A DNA stretch of 64,000 nt. Origin: Nymphaea colorata (taxonomy: Eukaryota > Streptophyta > Magnoliopsida > Nymphaeales > Nymphaeaceae). The translations under genes and the position numbers were made by a program. The stretch is from the NCBI RefSeq assembly GCF_008831285.2, contig NC_045143.1:15970464-16034463 (forward strand). Reading direction: 5' to 3'. A model generated the notes under the pieces. It was not told the origin of the DNA. It saw only the letters and a program-made list of their open reading frames with translations, and searched no databases. Shown here piece by piece: positions 10,851 through 24,800 of the stretch. Within the stretch, counting starts at the first letter, position 1, and the number at the start of each line of letters is the position of its first letter.

Positions 10851-12873
10851 AATTCAGGAGAAGGCCACTTCTGGAAATAAAAACTAGATTTAACGAGTTA
10901 TCGTCAACAGAAAAAAAAAAAAGAAAAGAAAGTCTTGACTCTCAACATTAATACATTATTCCAAATGCATGAGTCATGCTTTGAACCGATGAATCGGAAG
11001 TATCTTTAAGGCAAGAAAAATGAAACTAACGTCACTCTTCTATTTAAAGAATGAGACGTTTGTTGTAGCCTCAGAAAAGAGTCATTAACAAAGAGATAAG
11101 GAGATGAGATTCCTTTTCATTTCCACTATTGAAAGTTGGTTGCAATATTTAAACTAGTCAGAAAAACGAAGGTAGGAGACGATTGTTTGGGTGAAAATAA
11201 GGCTCCAAAGTTAAATCCGGCGAAGATTTTACCCGACCAAACCACACCAGCCAATATAGGCGGACATATTAGTAGTAAAAGAACATTTATAATTACCTTA
11301 AAATTTTTAACTTGCCGTTTCTAAGGCCGGTATAGGTCTACACCGTCAGTCTGCGGAGCCACGGGGGCTGATAAGGGCCATCGCCCTCCAGATATTTCAA
11401 AAAAAAAAAAAAAACCTTGTTGGAACTGTTTAAAATCTTAATGTGGTTCTTTACAAAATATTTGAAAAAAAATAAAACTTCATAGTTGGCCTCCTAATAA
11501 AAGAAGATTGTTGGCTCCAGTGCTGGAGTGGTCGGTCTTTCCGATTTTGTCAATAACTAATAATAAAAGAAGATGGAGTTTTACAACAACATTAATAAGT
11601 AAAAGCTTCCCCCGTTTGAACGGAAAGTAGATCACCTTTTGCAGCTTCGGCACTATTTCTGAATTTTCGCTTGCAGGAAGAGAAGGGTTACTCGTCCAAA
11701 TGATGATTGAGAATACTAATTGACAAAATATCCTTGACCTGCACGTCATACAAGAAGCATCATCATCCACAAAACTCAAGGTCCTCTATAAAAACAGGAT
11801 TAGGATTAGGGTTCATCATCTTATCCTTCACTAAAGTCGCACCTATGACGATATGCATCTGCTCTGCCGGCAATGGTCTATTTCATTTTTAACTTCTCAG
11901 TTGGCTTCCTATTTTAGGACAAGAAGAATAACTTTAGATAATCAGAAGACTAAAAAGTACATAATTTAATATTCTTGAAAAATAGTATCAGCGAGTATGG
12001 ACCGATATGATCACGACATCACTCACTGCGATTACAGCAGTAATTTTATGATGCGTGCAATGTCTTCAACAAGTCATTTCGTTATTAATATTATCTTCTC
12101 TATCCACGCGCACTTTCATTTTCGTCTCACCCCAAAAAGGGAAAGAAGTGATGGTGGTGAAGTACGTGGAGTGCATACATGTCGATGTCCCTCTCCATTT
12201 TTCTTTCTTCTCCTTTTGGAGTCAGTTGGAGGCTGCCGGCGCGGCTTTCTCTCTTAAACGTAACATATAGAATGGCCCGCTTTTGCAGGTGAAGTTTATA
12301 AGGGCAATTGATTAGTGGATAGATGTGTTCATATTCTTCGTCTGATGTGGTCATTTGTCGACCGTTCGCTCATTCAACTCCATTGTTGTTTGCCAATGTG
12401 CCCTGGCCGGTTGCATTTGCAAAGGAAGACGCACTCACGGGCTTTAACTCGGATCTTTCTAACCGTCCGATAAATGTCATGTCATTCGTTAGGCAGCTCC
12501 GTTCCGTGGTATTACTGAAGAAATTGGCATCAGTACTTTCAATTGTTACATCGTTGAGGGGCTTCATCGAAATTGTTTCGCCCAGCGTCGGGGAGACGCA
12601 GGACTGAAGTCGAGGCCGCACAAAATGGGCGGGTAAAGAGGGGGGCAAAAGAAAGAGCGGAAGGAAGTGGAACTGCCCAGCAGAGCAGGTCGCGAGATTT
12701 TTTTTTTTTTTTTTTGTTTGAAAAAACCGAGTGGGGAGAGGGAAGCATCGACTCCTCCCCCTCCCTCCCAAATCATCTCTTTTTTCCCCCTTGCTCCCAG
12801 CGCATCGAGGGCTCGATCAGATTCCTGTTCCCATCCCAAATTCCTCTGGGTCGTCCGATTGAAGCTTGTTTAG
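10851..12873 (+). promoter_or_regulatory. Upstream region and 5-prime leader of CPL1
   Basis: This is the parent copy of the duplicated block at 3231-4262, with shared motifs from about 10858 to 12520. From about 12530 to 12873 the sequence is more GC-rich, includes a run of 17-18 T at 12698-12715, and probably holds the 5-prime untranslated leader. No convincing TATA box was assigned. Confidence 0.45.
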
Positions 12874-15800
12874 ATGCTCCCTCGCGGTGGTTTCAAATCG
12901 ATCGTCTACCACGGCGATGTTCGGTTAGGCGAGGCCGACGTCTTACCCCAAAACCCTAATTTCCACGCCCCTTCCTTCGCAGAGATCCGCGTCACCGGTT
13001 TCTCTCCTCCGAGCGAGAGATGCCAACCCCTCGCCGTCCTCCAGGCCATCTCCGCCTCTGGCCTCTCCTTCAAACTGGAGTTCAAATCTCGCGCCGATTT
13101 TCCGTCAATGCACCCTCTCCACGTTTCTTGCTTTAACGAGCGCAAGGTACCCTCTCTCCTTACGGAACGGAACAGCTTCTTCTTTCTTCTCTCCTCTCCA
13201 CGGTTTCCTTCTCGCCTTAAAATTTCGTTTTGTCAGACTGCTGTTGTTATGGCCGGCAACGAAGAGGTGCATCTGGTGGCAATGCTGAGTAGGAAGGAAA
13301 AGTTCTTGTGCTTCTGGGCTTTTAACGTGGCTAGAGGCCTCTACAGCGCCTGCTTGGGATTGCTAAACCTCAGATGCTTGGCGATTGTGTTCGACCTCGA
13401 CGAGACGTTGATCGTTGCCAACACAATGAAGTCTTTCGAAGACAGGATTGACGCTCTGCAGCGGAAGCTCAGCTTGGAGAACGACCCCCAGCGCGTCGCT
13501 GGAATGTCTGCGGAGCTCAAAAGGTATGTCGAGGACAAGGGGATCCTGAAGCAGTACACCGAAAGTGATCAGGTAACTGACAACGGGAAAATGATGAAGG
13601 CTCAATCCGAGGAGGTTCCTCCACTTTCCGACAAGCACGACCGTCTCTTCCGTCCAGTTATAAGATTACCGGAGCGGAATATGATCCTAACTCGTATTAA
13701 TCCTGAGGTAAAGCCACTATTCGTTTGTTAGGGGTTTGCATGGGCATTCAGATCTTCCGCGAAGCGTAGTGTTTCGGGATCAATTGCATTTTAATCCGCA
13801 ATGCATATTCTCACCGTACGCTACAATCCCTTGGGGAGTACCTCAATAACAAAACTAACCCCTCACGGAGTGACGGCGGTGAGAAAACTAGGATAAGCTT
13901 GGGTTGCCGGGTTAAGAATGTGTTGTTGATTTCAGTGAAGCCCTGGCCAAGCGATTCCTTACATTTATTGAATTGCATTTCTCCTAGTAATTTTAATTCT
14001 TATATCTTAGCATGGGTTTTCATCCACACAAAAATTCAGGTTCGCGACACTAGTGTCCTTGTCCGGTTGCGTCCTGCATGGGATGAACTCAGGAGTTATT
14101 TGACTGCTCAGAAAGGGCGAAAACGCTTTGAGGTGTATGTCTGCACCATGGCAGAAAAAGATTACGCGCTCGAGATGTGGAGGCTTCTTGACCCGGAAGC
14201 ACACTTGATAAGCTCAAAACAGCTACTAGATCGTGTTGTTTGTGTAAAATCAGGTGAGTAGAGGAGTTTGGTTTTTGACACTCTTAACGGTGTATTTCTA
14301 TAGAATTGCTAATGCACTGATGCCCAATCCGAGATAATCCACATTACACTTGTGCTGCTCAATAGTTGGATTGTTTAGTTCTTGCTTTGTTACATTAACT
14401 TAAGGAATCTAACCACTAGCTTCTACATGGATATCCAGGAGCATGTGCAGTTTGTGCGTTAATCTGTGGAAGTTATACGTTAAAGCTGTGACTTTTTCTT
14501 TTGAGTCAGTTTTAGGATGTCATTCAGTCATACTCATAACTATGATTGCTTACCTAAGTCACATGAACTTTTCTATTTTACTGTCGCACCCGAGTCGTGT
14601 CGAGTAGGGTGCGCACCAGACATGGGTGCGGCTCCGACTCGCACCCGAGCCCAATCAACCCGAGTCAGATGCAGTCAATCGCCTCAGACTATATTTGTCC
14701 ATTTCTGATACGTGCGGTCATCCCGTGTCCGGTCTAAATGTGTCCCATTTTTTGGTATTATTGTTGTATTTTATTTTAGATGCTTGTTCAGTTGTTCTTG
14801 AATCTACTATAAAAGTTTCAAAGCTCAACTAACAAATATATATTGTCAGTCATGTACATATGCAGCCGTGCATGTATACTTTGCAACCGTTATAGTGATA
14901 TATTGTCATGTTATAAACTTATAATATATAATATAAGCTTTTTTATATATGCACTATGCAGCCGACCAGCTGTGGTTAGTGTTGTTCTTTTGAAGTTTTA
15001 ATTTCAAATTTTCAATTTATGCTTCTATGTTTCTATCAATTTTTTATGTTTTATGTTAGACTGTTAGTATGTCATCTTACTAAATTATTATATATAATAT
15101 ATGTTGTTTTGATATTTTCCTATGCAATACAATTATGCAAGTATGTTATTTACATTAATAACTAAATTGTAATAATAATATATACATGCTTATTCTGTTA
15201 TATACATACTAAATTAATAATAATAATAATAATAAAATACCCTTGCCGCACCGCTGCACCTAAATTTTTTGGGATGTGCTGCTCCGGCACCCGCACCCCG
15301 CACTCATGTGACATAGTTGCTTACTTTACTTCTGTTGCCGTCATCTTTTATTGCATGTCACATTTGAAATAGGTGATCATTCTTGGAGTGGCATTGGTTA
15401 TCTACAGGGCTGGTTGACACCCTCCATCCTATCTACCCAGATGCCTTCTAGAAACATTACTAGTGAATGCCACAGCCTGTCATCCTTGGTAAATTTGGAA
15501 TGCTTTCCTTGGTAAATTTGGAATGCTTGAGGTGGTCCTCAAGCAAGTGGCATATCACGTTTGAATATTTATTTGCGCAATTGATCAGTGGGCATTGATC
15601 TCTATTATACAGTCATTTGCCTTCGATCATGAAAATGTGTTCTTATTAATTTTCATGCTGGTCTAAACGTCTGTAGAACACCTTCAATGCCATTCACTTC
15701 ATTTTTCCATCTTCCATCCTATTTTCATCTCCACCTTGGGTGTTAGATGGTTTGTGACTTGGTATGTCTCTGATGTATGAAGTTTCATCTTGTCGCAAAG

Positions 15801-18800
15801 TGGATGTTGTGGAATCCTTGCTATATGTATTATGTAGTACATGTTCGGGACTTCTATGCTCTTTTGTTGTTGGAATATACATCAGGAAATGGTTCTTGAC
15901 TTTTGGGCCACCATAATGAACTCCATGTCTCTGTATACAATTCTTACCAGTTCTTCAGTGCTTTATGTAGTCTAATCAGCAGAAACCCGTAGAACACTAA
16001 CATGGGTCTAGGACTCTAGTTACTCTATAGTTAAGAAAAAAGAGATGAACTGTGAAAATATGAAATTCCGACCATTTGCATTATCAAACATGCAAAATGA
16101 AACAAGAAGCTGCATTCATGCATGTAGCACACCAAGTGAAAAAGAAAAATGCATTAAATATTAAATAGAAATGCATAAAAATGTGCACTTCTTACCTGAT
16201 GAGTAAATGATTTAGCACTATGTTCCCATAAAAATGCAGTATAAGGTTTTATACTGGAAACTGATGTTTCTTTGTTCTGTGATGTTTTGCTGGATTTTTA
16301 TTTCGAGATTTCATTTTCTTTAGAAATTAACTTGCGTTTGCAGATTTGGTCAACTTTGCAAGTTCCATTATTGGTGTGGTTACACATTTATGACCACCTT
16401 TGGTAGCATTAGTATGTAAAGACTTGTGGACATTTTTGCACTTTGATGAACAAGTTTATTCTTTTCATTGTCTGTTACGATTTATTTTCTCTTGGGTTCT
16501 GTACATGTGCTAGGTGCGAGGAAGTCATTGGTCAATGTCTTCCAGGATGGCATTTGCCATCCAAAGATGGCAATGGTAATTGATGATCGTTTGAAGGTTT
16601 GGGATGATAGGGATCAACCTCGAGTTCATGTTGTTCCTGCATTTGCTCCGTATTATGCTCCTCAAGCAGAGGTATGGACACATTTTTATTCAAACTTCCA
16701 ATATATTGTTTATAAATTTTTTCATCACCAACAAATGCATATGCTTCTTTGCAGATGGCAAATGCTGTTCCAGTTTTGTGTGTTGCAAGGAATGTTGCTT
16801 GCAACGTAAGGGGAGGCTTCTTTAAGTAAGTTCACCAGAGCTAGACATGGCTATGGCTTATTTAGTTGTTTTTTAGTTGCTTGTTTTGTCTTTTCTGAGT
16901 GCTTGTTTTCAATTGCTTGATCATGGCATAGTTTGTCTGTTTATCTATATTTGCAGAGAATTTGATGAGAACTTATTGAGGAGGGTCTGTGATATCCGCT
17001 ATGAAGATTCTCCATCAGATCTGCCACCTCCACCTGATGTGAGCAATTATTTGATGACAGAGGTAGCCACAGTATATCTTGTTTCTAATTTTAAATGAAA
17101 CTTGTATGTTTTGCTTTGCTTCTATACACTTAACACAATCTCTGCTGTTTTGGTTATGAATAATTAAACAGGACCTGAGCATGATAACAATTAGCAATTT
17201 GCCTATGCCTGAAACCATAAATGACACTGAGGCTGAAAAGAGAATTAATCGGTTGGTAGGTTTTTAGCATGCTTTCCTTTTGCTTTTTGTGACTTTGTTG
17301 GTTTGGAAAATTATTGAAATGACAGGACATTTTCAGTTTCAGGACAAGCATCTTTTTTAGTTATTGGTTTTCTCTTGTGATTACAGGATCAGAGATTGGG
17401 CTCTGAAGCTGTGATGTCAGGACAAAGTAAAAATTCTTACTGTTATCGTCTTAACAGTTCCTTCAATTTTCATGTTCTTTAGCCGCTTTTTTCCGTTCCA
17501 TCTTCTTCCAGGGCTAATTCCATTGGGCACATTTGGAAGAGATGAGCGGGAAGTTGTTATGGACCCTGATACAAGAAGACGGCTTCTTATTCTTCAACAT
17601 GGGCATGACACTCGTGCACAGAAGACAGTTGATTCATCTATTTCCTTAATGCCTACTGCCGAATTACTGGAAGCAGATGGACAGTCTCATGGGGGGTGGC
17701 TGGTCATGGAGGATGAGAAGATTTCAGTGCAACTACATAGGCAGGTGCCAGGATTAGCCTTGGAGGCCAAGTCTCTAGAATCTGGCAGGCAGCAGGCTCA
17801 AGCTGCTTCAGTTTCTCATGCGATGGACACTTCCATTTCATCTGAAAAGCCTCAGATATCTGAAGTAAAATTAGGGGAGGTCTGTAGCCAATGAGTTTAT
17901 CTTTAGCTACTTATTGGATTCATAGCTACCTCTCAATTCTCAAGTGTCAACATGTTATTTATAAGTTCTGATCTGACAATTCCACTGACATCCAGCCATT
18001 TAAATGTAACTTTCCAGGAACTTGTTGGGGAAGACTTGCAACAGCAAAATAATGTCAGGTCAAACCATTCTTCCTTCTCAGGTATTTGTTGTGTCTGCAT
18101 AGCTCATGAATATCTCATTTTCCCCAGTTCAGTTTCTAGTGATTCTTCTGTTTTAGCCTTCTCCTTCATGCACAGACAGTGAGACAAAGCATGTGTCCTT
18201 TGTGTATAACAATTTAAGTATGGGTTCTGAAATGAAATATAGAGGTGGAACCTGTGACTGTCTTGGTTGTTTATATGCGGTTAGGATAGATTAGCTCGTT
18301 GGTAATGTATACTGTATAGCATTCCATGTGCTGCCAGATAGTTGCTTGGTTTAGTCACCATATGCTAAATCGTCACTCTCTCTTGTGGTCATTTGAGATT
18401 CTTCATTCAAGGAATTGAGTTTAGGACAAATTCAGCGAAGTTTCTCAGTTATATCGTCACAAGGCTTGCTTGAGGCCCTTGCTTTGGATCTAGATAGAAT
18501 TGAATACTCAAGTTTTCAACCAGAAACGAGAAACAAGTAGAAAAATGAATACAATTTTATTTGTATTGATATTGTGCATTCATTATATCTGTCTCAGTCC
18601 TTGTGAAGTCTGAGTAACTGAAAAGCTGCCTGTCTTATCATACTGGGATCATTTTTCTCCAAATGTGGGTGTGTAACCCCAAAGAAGCTCATCATGGTAT
18701 GTAGTGCTGTTTGCAATTTGTATTTGTTGTCTAGTATTCCCTGGCTATCTGTTCCAAAAGTTGATCAATGTTCCATAAATTGTCCTTGTTAGTAAAGGTT

Positions 18801-21800
18801 CAGGACTATCCTTCAATCTTTTGAAACTTCCAGTAGTTTCATTGAATTGGATAACATACTTTGAGATCATTCTGATGATGGATGCATATTTTTCTACCAA
18901 GACGAAGCATGGTACTGTTTTTCAGGTCCATTAGATCCTTATTACCTTAAGAGGGCCTAATCTGTGGGTAGCTCAAAATGTTACCTTAAGAGGCTGAAAT
19001 ATGTTGGGGTTTATTCACATTTGGACAGTCTCACTTCTTTTGATCAAGCATAAGCTTACTCTTTTATCTGTTTTATATGCACCTGTAACTAAATGAGTGA
19101 TGGTTTTTGGCATTTTATACTTTGGAATTAACTGCTTTTTATTCAGCCATGAGCTGTACTTTTAATATGCTTATAACTATTTTCTGAAAAATGTGAGGCA
19201 TCTCCACTTTCTTTCTGTGAGCTAGATTTTTTATTTGCTGTTTTCTGTGCTGATGGGTTTTGTTATCCCTTGGATTCAAGGTGGTTTGGCTACATAAGGA
19301 TACCAAAATTTGAAACTTGGTAGTCTTATTTTAGTTATCCATCTGGTTTAAAGCTCAATCCAATTTTAGTTTAGGGTAGTAACTAGTATGATGCAGGCAT
19401 CAAACTATTTTTCTTTTTACTCAGTGTTGCTCATTGTGTCACTCTTTAGTGTTAGGGGTAATTTGCAGTTTTATCTTGGTTCTCTATGCATTGGAAATTG
19501 GAATATTTGTTTCCCATTTATTTGGCTGATATGTAGTTCTTGTTCCATTTTTTTTTCTCTTATGCAGTCAGTGTATTCCTTTTGCCATTCAATCTATTTT
19601 CTTGTTCTATGCTAAGCATGACTTCTTATGGGATTGCACTTGACTATTTGTTTCCAGGCTTTACTCTTTGTGTTGGTGTTATTTGGTCATAAAGTCTTAG
19701 TTTCTGTAGATTTGTTGAATTTGTTTCTCTTTTTCAAAGATGATGATCTGGCTACATCGAGATTATATACCAACAACAATGGGTCACAAGTACTGACCGG
19801 GATAAGCTCTGGACAAGTATCTTCTGTGTCTGTTGGAGTTTTACGGGAAATTGGACTAAGGTGTGGCCTACAGGTATTTATTGGTTGCATCATTTGGATT
19901 TGTTCCACATTGGGTGGCATCATTTGGATTTTTCTTCCATTTTGTTGGTTGTCCAATGTGTACTTTTGTTCCTGAATTGGTTTGGTTTCAGATAGAATTC
20001 AAACCGGCATCAACTGCTAATAAAGAGCTTCAATTTTCTGTTGAGGTTAGTATCTGTAATTATCAACTGTGTCCATTCATCTTTTTTATTGTTTGTTCCA
20101 CAGGTTTTTTTGCTCTCTGCTATGAATCAAGTTTGACTTGCCAGCCATGGAGGGAATTGAGTTTTAGTCACTAGCATAAGGGTGATCTTGTAAAATTCCA
20201 TAATTAAACACTCCATGATAAGAACAATGATGAGGCATATGGAAAAGTCTAAATTTGAAGACTGGAATTCTGTTTCATACTAACATACCAATTCGTGATG
20301 GAAAATTTCTGATCTTTGGTTAAGAAATCTGTAACTTTCTGCTTACAGTGTGGTTGCTACTATCACATTCTCCCTTTTTTCTCTTTCTTGTTTCGTTGTA
20401 CTTATTTTTTTTGTTTCTTGAATTTCCATTATACCTTTGTTAGGACAATTTTGAGGCTTTGAGCAAATATGTTGAAAAGGTTTTTGAAATCATGAAGTGA
20501 ACTGTAGCATTGTCACATAAATGTTTGATCTTTTTTCAGTCCTCAAATATCAATGCTGTACATGGTACTAACATTTTATGGCTGGAAACTTAAAGTTTCT
20601 AATAGGTGGAAGTAGGTGCTCAGTGTGCTGTAGCATAGGTATGTGTGTGTATTTTATCCACCTTCTTGGTTAGATTCATGGGAAAACATGGTTGTTGGTG
20701 TTTCTGTCAAATCTGAGCCTTGATTTGTTTACATTTACTTATTTTACTATACAGCATGGTTTGCGTTTAACAGGTTTGGTAAAAGTATTTGAGGTTTGTT
20801 TTGCTAAACCATTGATTTTCATGTCATGGTTTTTACTGGGATGTAAAAGTGGGTCCTAACTGAATCAACATTTCCCTGTCTATATCTAAAGCTCTCTCGA
20901 AGTTGATCATTCGTGAGAGGCATTTTCAATAGGGAAGTTTCAAATTAGTGATTCATAATCTTTTATGAAACATATTTTCTTGAAGGGAACTCACTTTTTG
21001 ACCTGCAAATTTGATTTTTCATGTCCAATAGCTACATGTTTGTTTTGTTTTCTTTTCCCCCTTCTTTTTTCCCTCACTGTTCTTAATAATTCTTTTGGTA
21101 CGCGTGCTTAAAGCAATATTTGGTGGCCCTTTTTACTCTAGTCTCTGCATTTTACACATTAACAGTATGTAGCCTTGCCCTTTCTTCTTGGGATCTGTGA
21201 CACGACACTACCTTTTGATTCTCTTTGCACATGGTCTTGTATATTATAGGCTTGCTGGTAGCTGAATAGAAATGTTGGTCCTCCTTATCCATGGCCATCA
21301 TCTGGTGACTTTTCTATAAGTCTGTCTGTTCATACTTTTTGAAGCTTGAAAAACAATGGTGTATGAATCTATTTAGAGATAATGTCAAAATTTCTTTTTT
21401 TTCCTCATTTTGCTGATTTTTGGATAAAATGCAGGTGTGGTTTACTGGAGAAAAAATAAGCGAAGGAACAGGTGGTACCAAGCAAGAAGCTGAACATCAA
21501 GCTGCTACAAATGCCCTTCAACATTTGGCTGGCAAGTTTTTCTTATTTGGTTTATGAAATTTGTATTTTCCATAGAAGATGTGGGTGCTTTTTTTTATCA
21601 ACAAAATGAGTCTGATGGTAGTCATTTTATTTTTCTTGTGGTTTATGATGCATTGTTTTTCATTTTTTCTTGGGCTATGTGCTTTCTTTTCTACTTGGAC
21701 AAAAAAGTAGTATACCAGTACTATGCTGTATGGTAACAAAAATGTGTTTTTTAATTGCAGAAAAGTATGTTGAACACATTTCAAATGATAATGGGGCAGT

Positions 21801-24800
21801 TGGTGGAGAACCAGATGGTGGATCATTACTGGACGTGCATGGACCATCCAGGGTAGAAAACGTGGTAGGAGATGAAGGTTTGCCCAATGCAAGTACAGTA
21901 GGCCAGTTGGAACCAGTAGATGATCTTCAGAGATTGCCCAGTATCATCTCTACTCTTAAAGAATTGGTAAACAACATAGTTATTTGCTTATGTTTGGATC
22001 TTCATGTTTGTCAAAAGAGTATTTTCTGTTTTGGCAGTGCTTGACGGAAAACCTAATGCCAGTCATCAATGACATACCTCCTCCATCTAGTGCACTGAAT
22101 AAAGGAGAATTTTACGCACAGGTAAGATGGTCGTGATTTCAGCTTTTAAGCTTATCCTTTGTCTTATTAACGTTTCTTTCCCCTGAGTTCTAACTTCTAA
22201 CCTATCAAACTATCCACTTTGAATTGTTTATGGCTTCTAGTTTGTGTGATTATCTAGATAGTATGATAAAGAACATTTCTTGGGAGAATTTAACTGTTAT
22301 TTTTCTTTACTTTCATATAACCTGTTATACAGGTTGAGGTGGCAGGTCGAATTCTTGGGGCAGGAAAAGGTTCAACAAAGGAACATGCTCATCTGAAGGT
22401 TATCTACTTTGCTTATATATATATATGTATATATGTTGGCAGAACATGCTCATCTGAAGGTTATCTACTTTGCTTATATATATATGTATATATGTTGGCA
22501 GCGTGTGTGCATTAATTTGCATCAGAAGATTATTTTGCTGCCGCCTTGAGGATTTGATGATGTACCTTTAGAATTGCTGCTGTTCTAAACAGAGTTGAGC
22601 AGCAGAGGCCTGGTGGGTCCATAACTCACAGGTCCCTGGATTGAAACCTGGCTTTGATACCATATCAGGTTTGAATAAGCACATCACAAAATCAGGTGCA
22701 GACAGAAACGAAGAAAAAGGGTGATGGGACACCAAAGTGGCTGCTGTAACTGTGAGGCGAGAGCCCTAATTAGGGGCAGAGCCAGAAAATTCAAACTCAG
22801 GGGCACTAGTCATAAAACATTAAATTTTTAAGGGGCACCAATATGTAAATGAGGAAAAATTCCCTGAAATATGAATATGAAAATAACAATTTTTTGTGGG
22901 TCTGTGTGAGCTATTGCCCACATAATGCTTACACCTGCCTCCACCCCTGGCCCTAATGTTGTACTAGTAAGGGGTGATACTGTAATGGATGAAAATGTAC
23001 AAACATACATATACATATTATAAATGTGTTTAGTAGCAGACTACAACTGGATAATATGATCTGGGTCCACAAAATGAAAAGTTTTAACATAATAGACCCA
23101 TCTGTGGAAATACTGTTGGCAAAAGTAAGTGCTTACAAACTAACTGGTAATTTCAACCGACCTTAACATTTGCTGTTGTCTGTCACGTCAAAGGCGGCTG
23201 TTTGAGAATTACCTTGAAATGTTGAGCGCGCCAAAGTGTAACACTTCAATGGTTGAGCGTCTGTTTGTAAATCGCTCAACCATTGACTGGTTATTTGTAA
23301 TTTTTTCTTTGAAGTACAACAAATGGGTGCCTAACTTTTAAATAGGACTTACAAATGGCCGGTCTTCTAAAAAGTTATTGTTAAATTACAAATTTAACTT
23401 TTTATATAAAAAATATTTTTTTGAAAATTAAAAAAGGTTGTTGTTGCCCTTCGCTGGATAGTGAGAGGCATGCCTTGCTCTCGTGCGGCCCTTGCTGTGC
23501 TGTCTAGCGAGGCCAATGGCATCCCTGACTCTCGCGACTCGGCAAAGGTCACCTTCGCTGGATGATCTTGACCGCCATTGGCCCTCGTTGGATGGTGAAA
23601 GCGGAACCATGATTTTTCTAGGTAAATTTTGATATATAGGTTAATTTTGTAATTTATCAGCTTATTTTAATAACTTTTTTAGAAGAGCAGCTGTTTGTGG
23701 GTTTAATGGAAAAGTTAAGAGCTGATTTGTTGTACTTCAAAAGTTAGGCGCCTATTCATTATTATCCCAAACATTGGGCAGTTCTTCTGAATTTTTCATA
23801 TTTAGATATTGTTAACCAGTTCATTTATCTAACAATGGAACAGTTCGGTAGTTATATAACAAATTATGTATATACCCTTGCTACACCTGCACCCAATTTT
23901 TTTTTGAGAATTGTTGCACCTAGGCCTGGGCATCAGCCTGGTTAAAATTTTAAAAAAATATAAAATAATATATAAATATAGTTATTTGTAATATAATATG
24001 ATAACTATATATAAAAATCAATAAAAATAATATTAAAAATATCTTATCTGGCCGTATTGAGTTTAGTCGGGCCCACCCGGGCCGTCCCAATAACTTATCG
24101 GGCCGACCTGGTGCCTTTTGTTAGGCCTGACCTCAGGCCCAAATCGGGCTGGGTACCGGCTACCAGTTGCGTACCCGGCTCAATGCTCAGGCTTAGCTGC
24201 ACCTGCACTCCATATGTGTTACACACACACAGGCACTCACACATGCACGTATAGGTTTCTTGTATATGTTGACTACTAAAAGGTTGGGAACTATGATGAC
24301 CCATCCTCAACCTATGTCTCTAGAATATGTCAACTACAAAAAAGGTCTCAACTTTGTTAAGTCACCATCAACCCTCAGTTGATGGGTCGCTGAGATGCAA
24401 AAAATAAACATGGGATGTTTCCTTCTTTACAGTTATTCCTTTTTTGAAAAAAGCAATTCATGTGTTACCTTTTATGGCTGAGTTGATGCATATAACGCCA
24501 TTTTTAGTTGACATATTCTATGTGTGTGTGTGTGTGTGTGGGAAGGAGAAATTGTGGAGCGTAAAAAGAAGAAAAGAGTAAAAAGAATGAAAAAACTCCC
24601 ATGGCATGTCTCTCTAACAGATATTAAAGAGATTAGGAAGGTGAGGTGACGGGTCACTTCCCATCTTTTCTCTTTATGGGAGGGTTTTTCTTAGGTGGAG
24701 AAAAGGGTAAGGGGTGACTATCCCTCGTCTCGCTTTCTCTTTCCTCCCTCGCTTTATCACTGTTTGGATTTAGGGAAAGGAAAGAAAAAGAATTAGAAGG

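Noticed and set aside
13899-14261. A 120-codon ORF covering CPL1 exon 3 read as a separate gene
   Set aside because: Only the part from 14040 is conserved CPL sequence ([10 protein letters not shown]). The upstream part is intron read-through.
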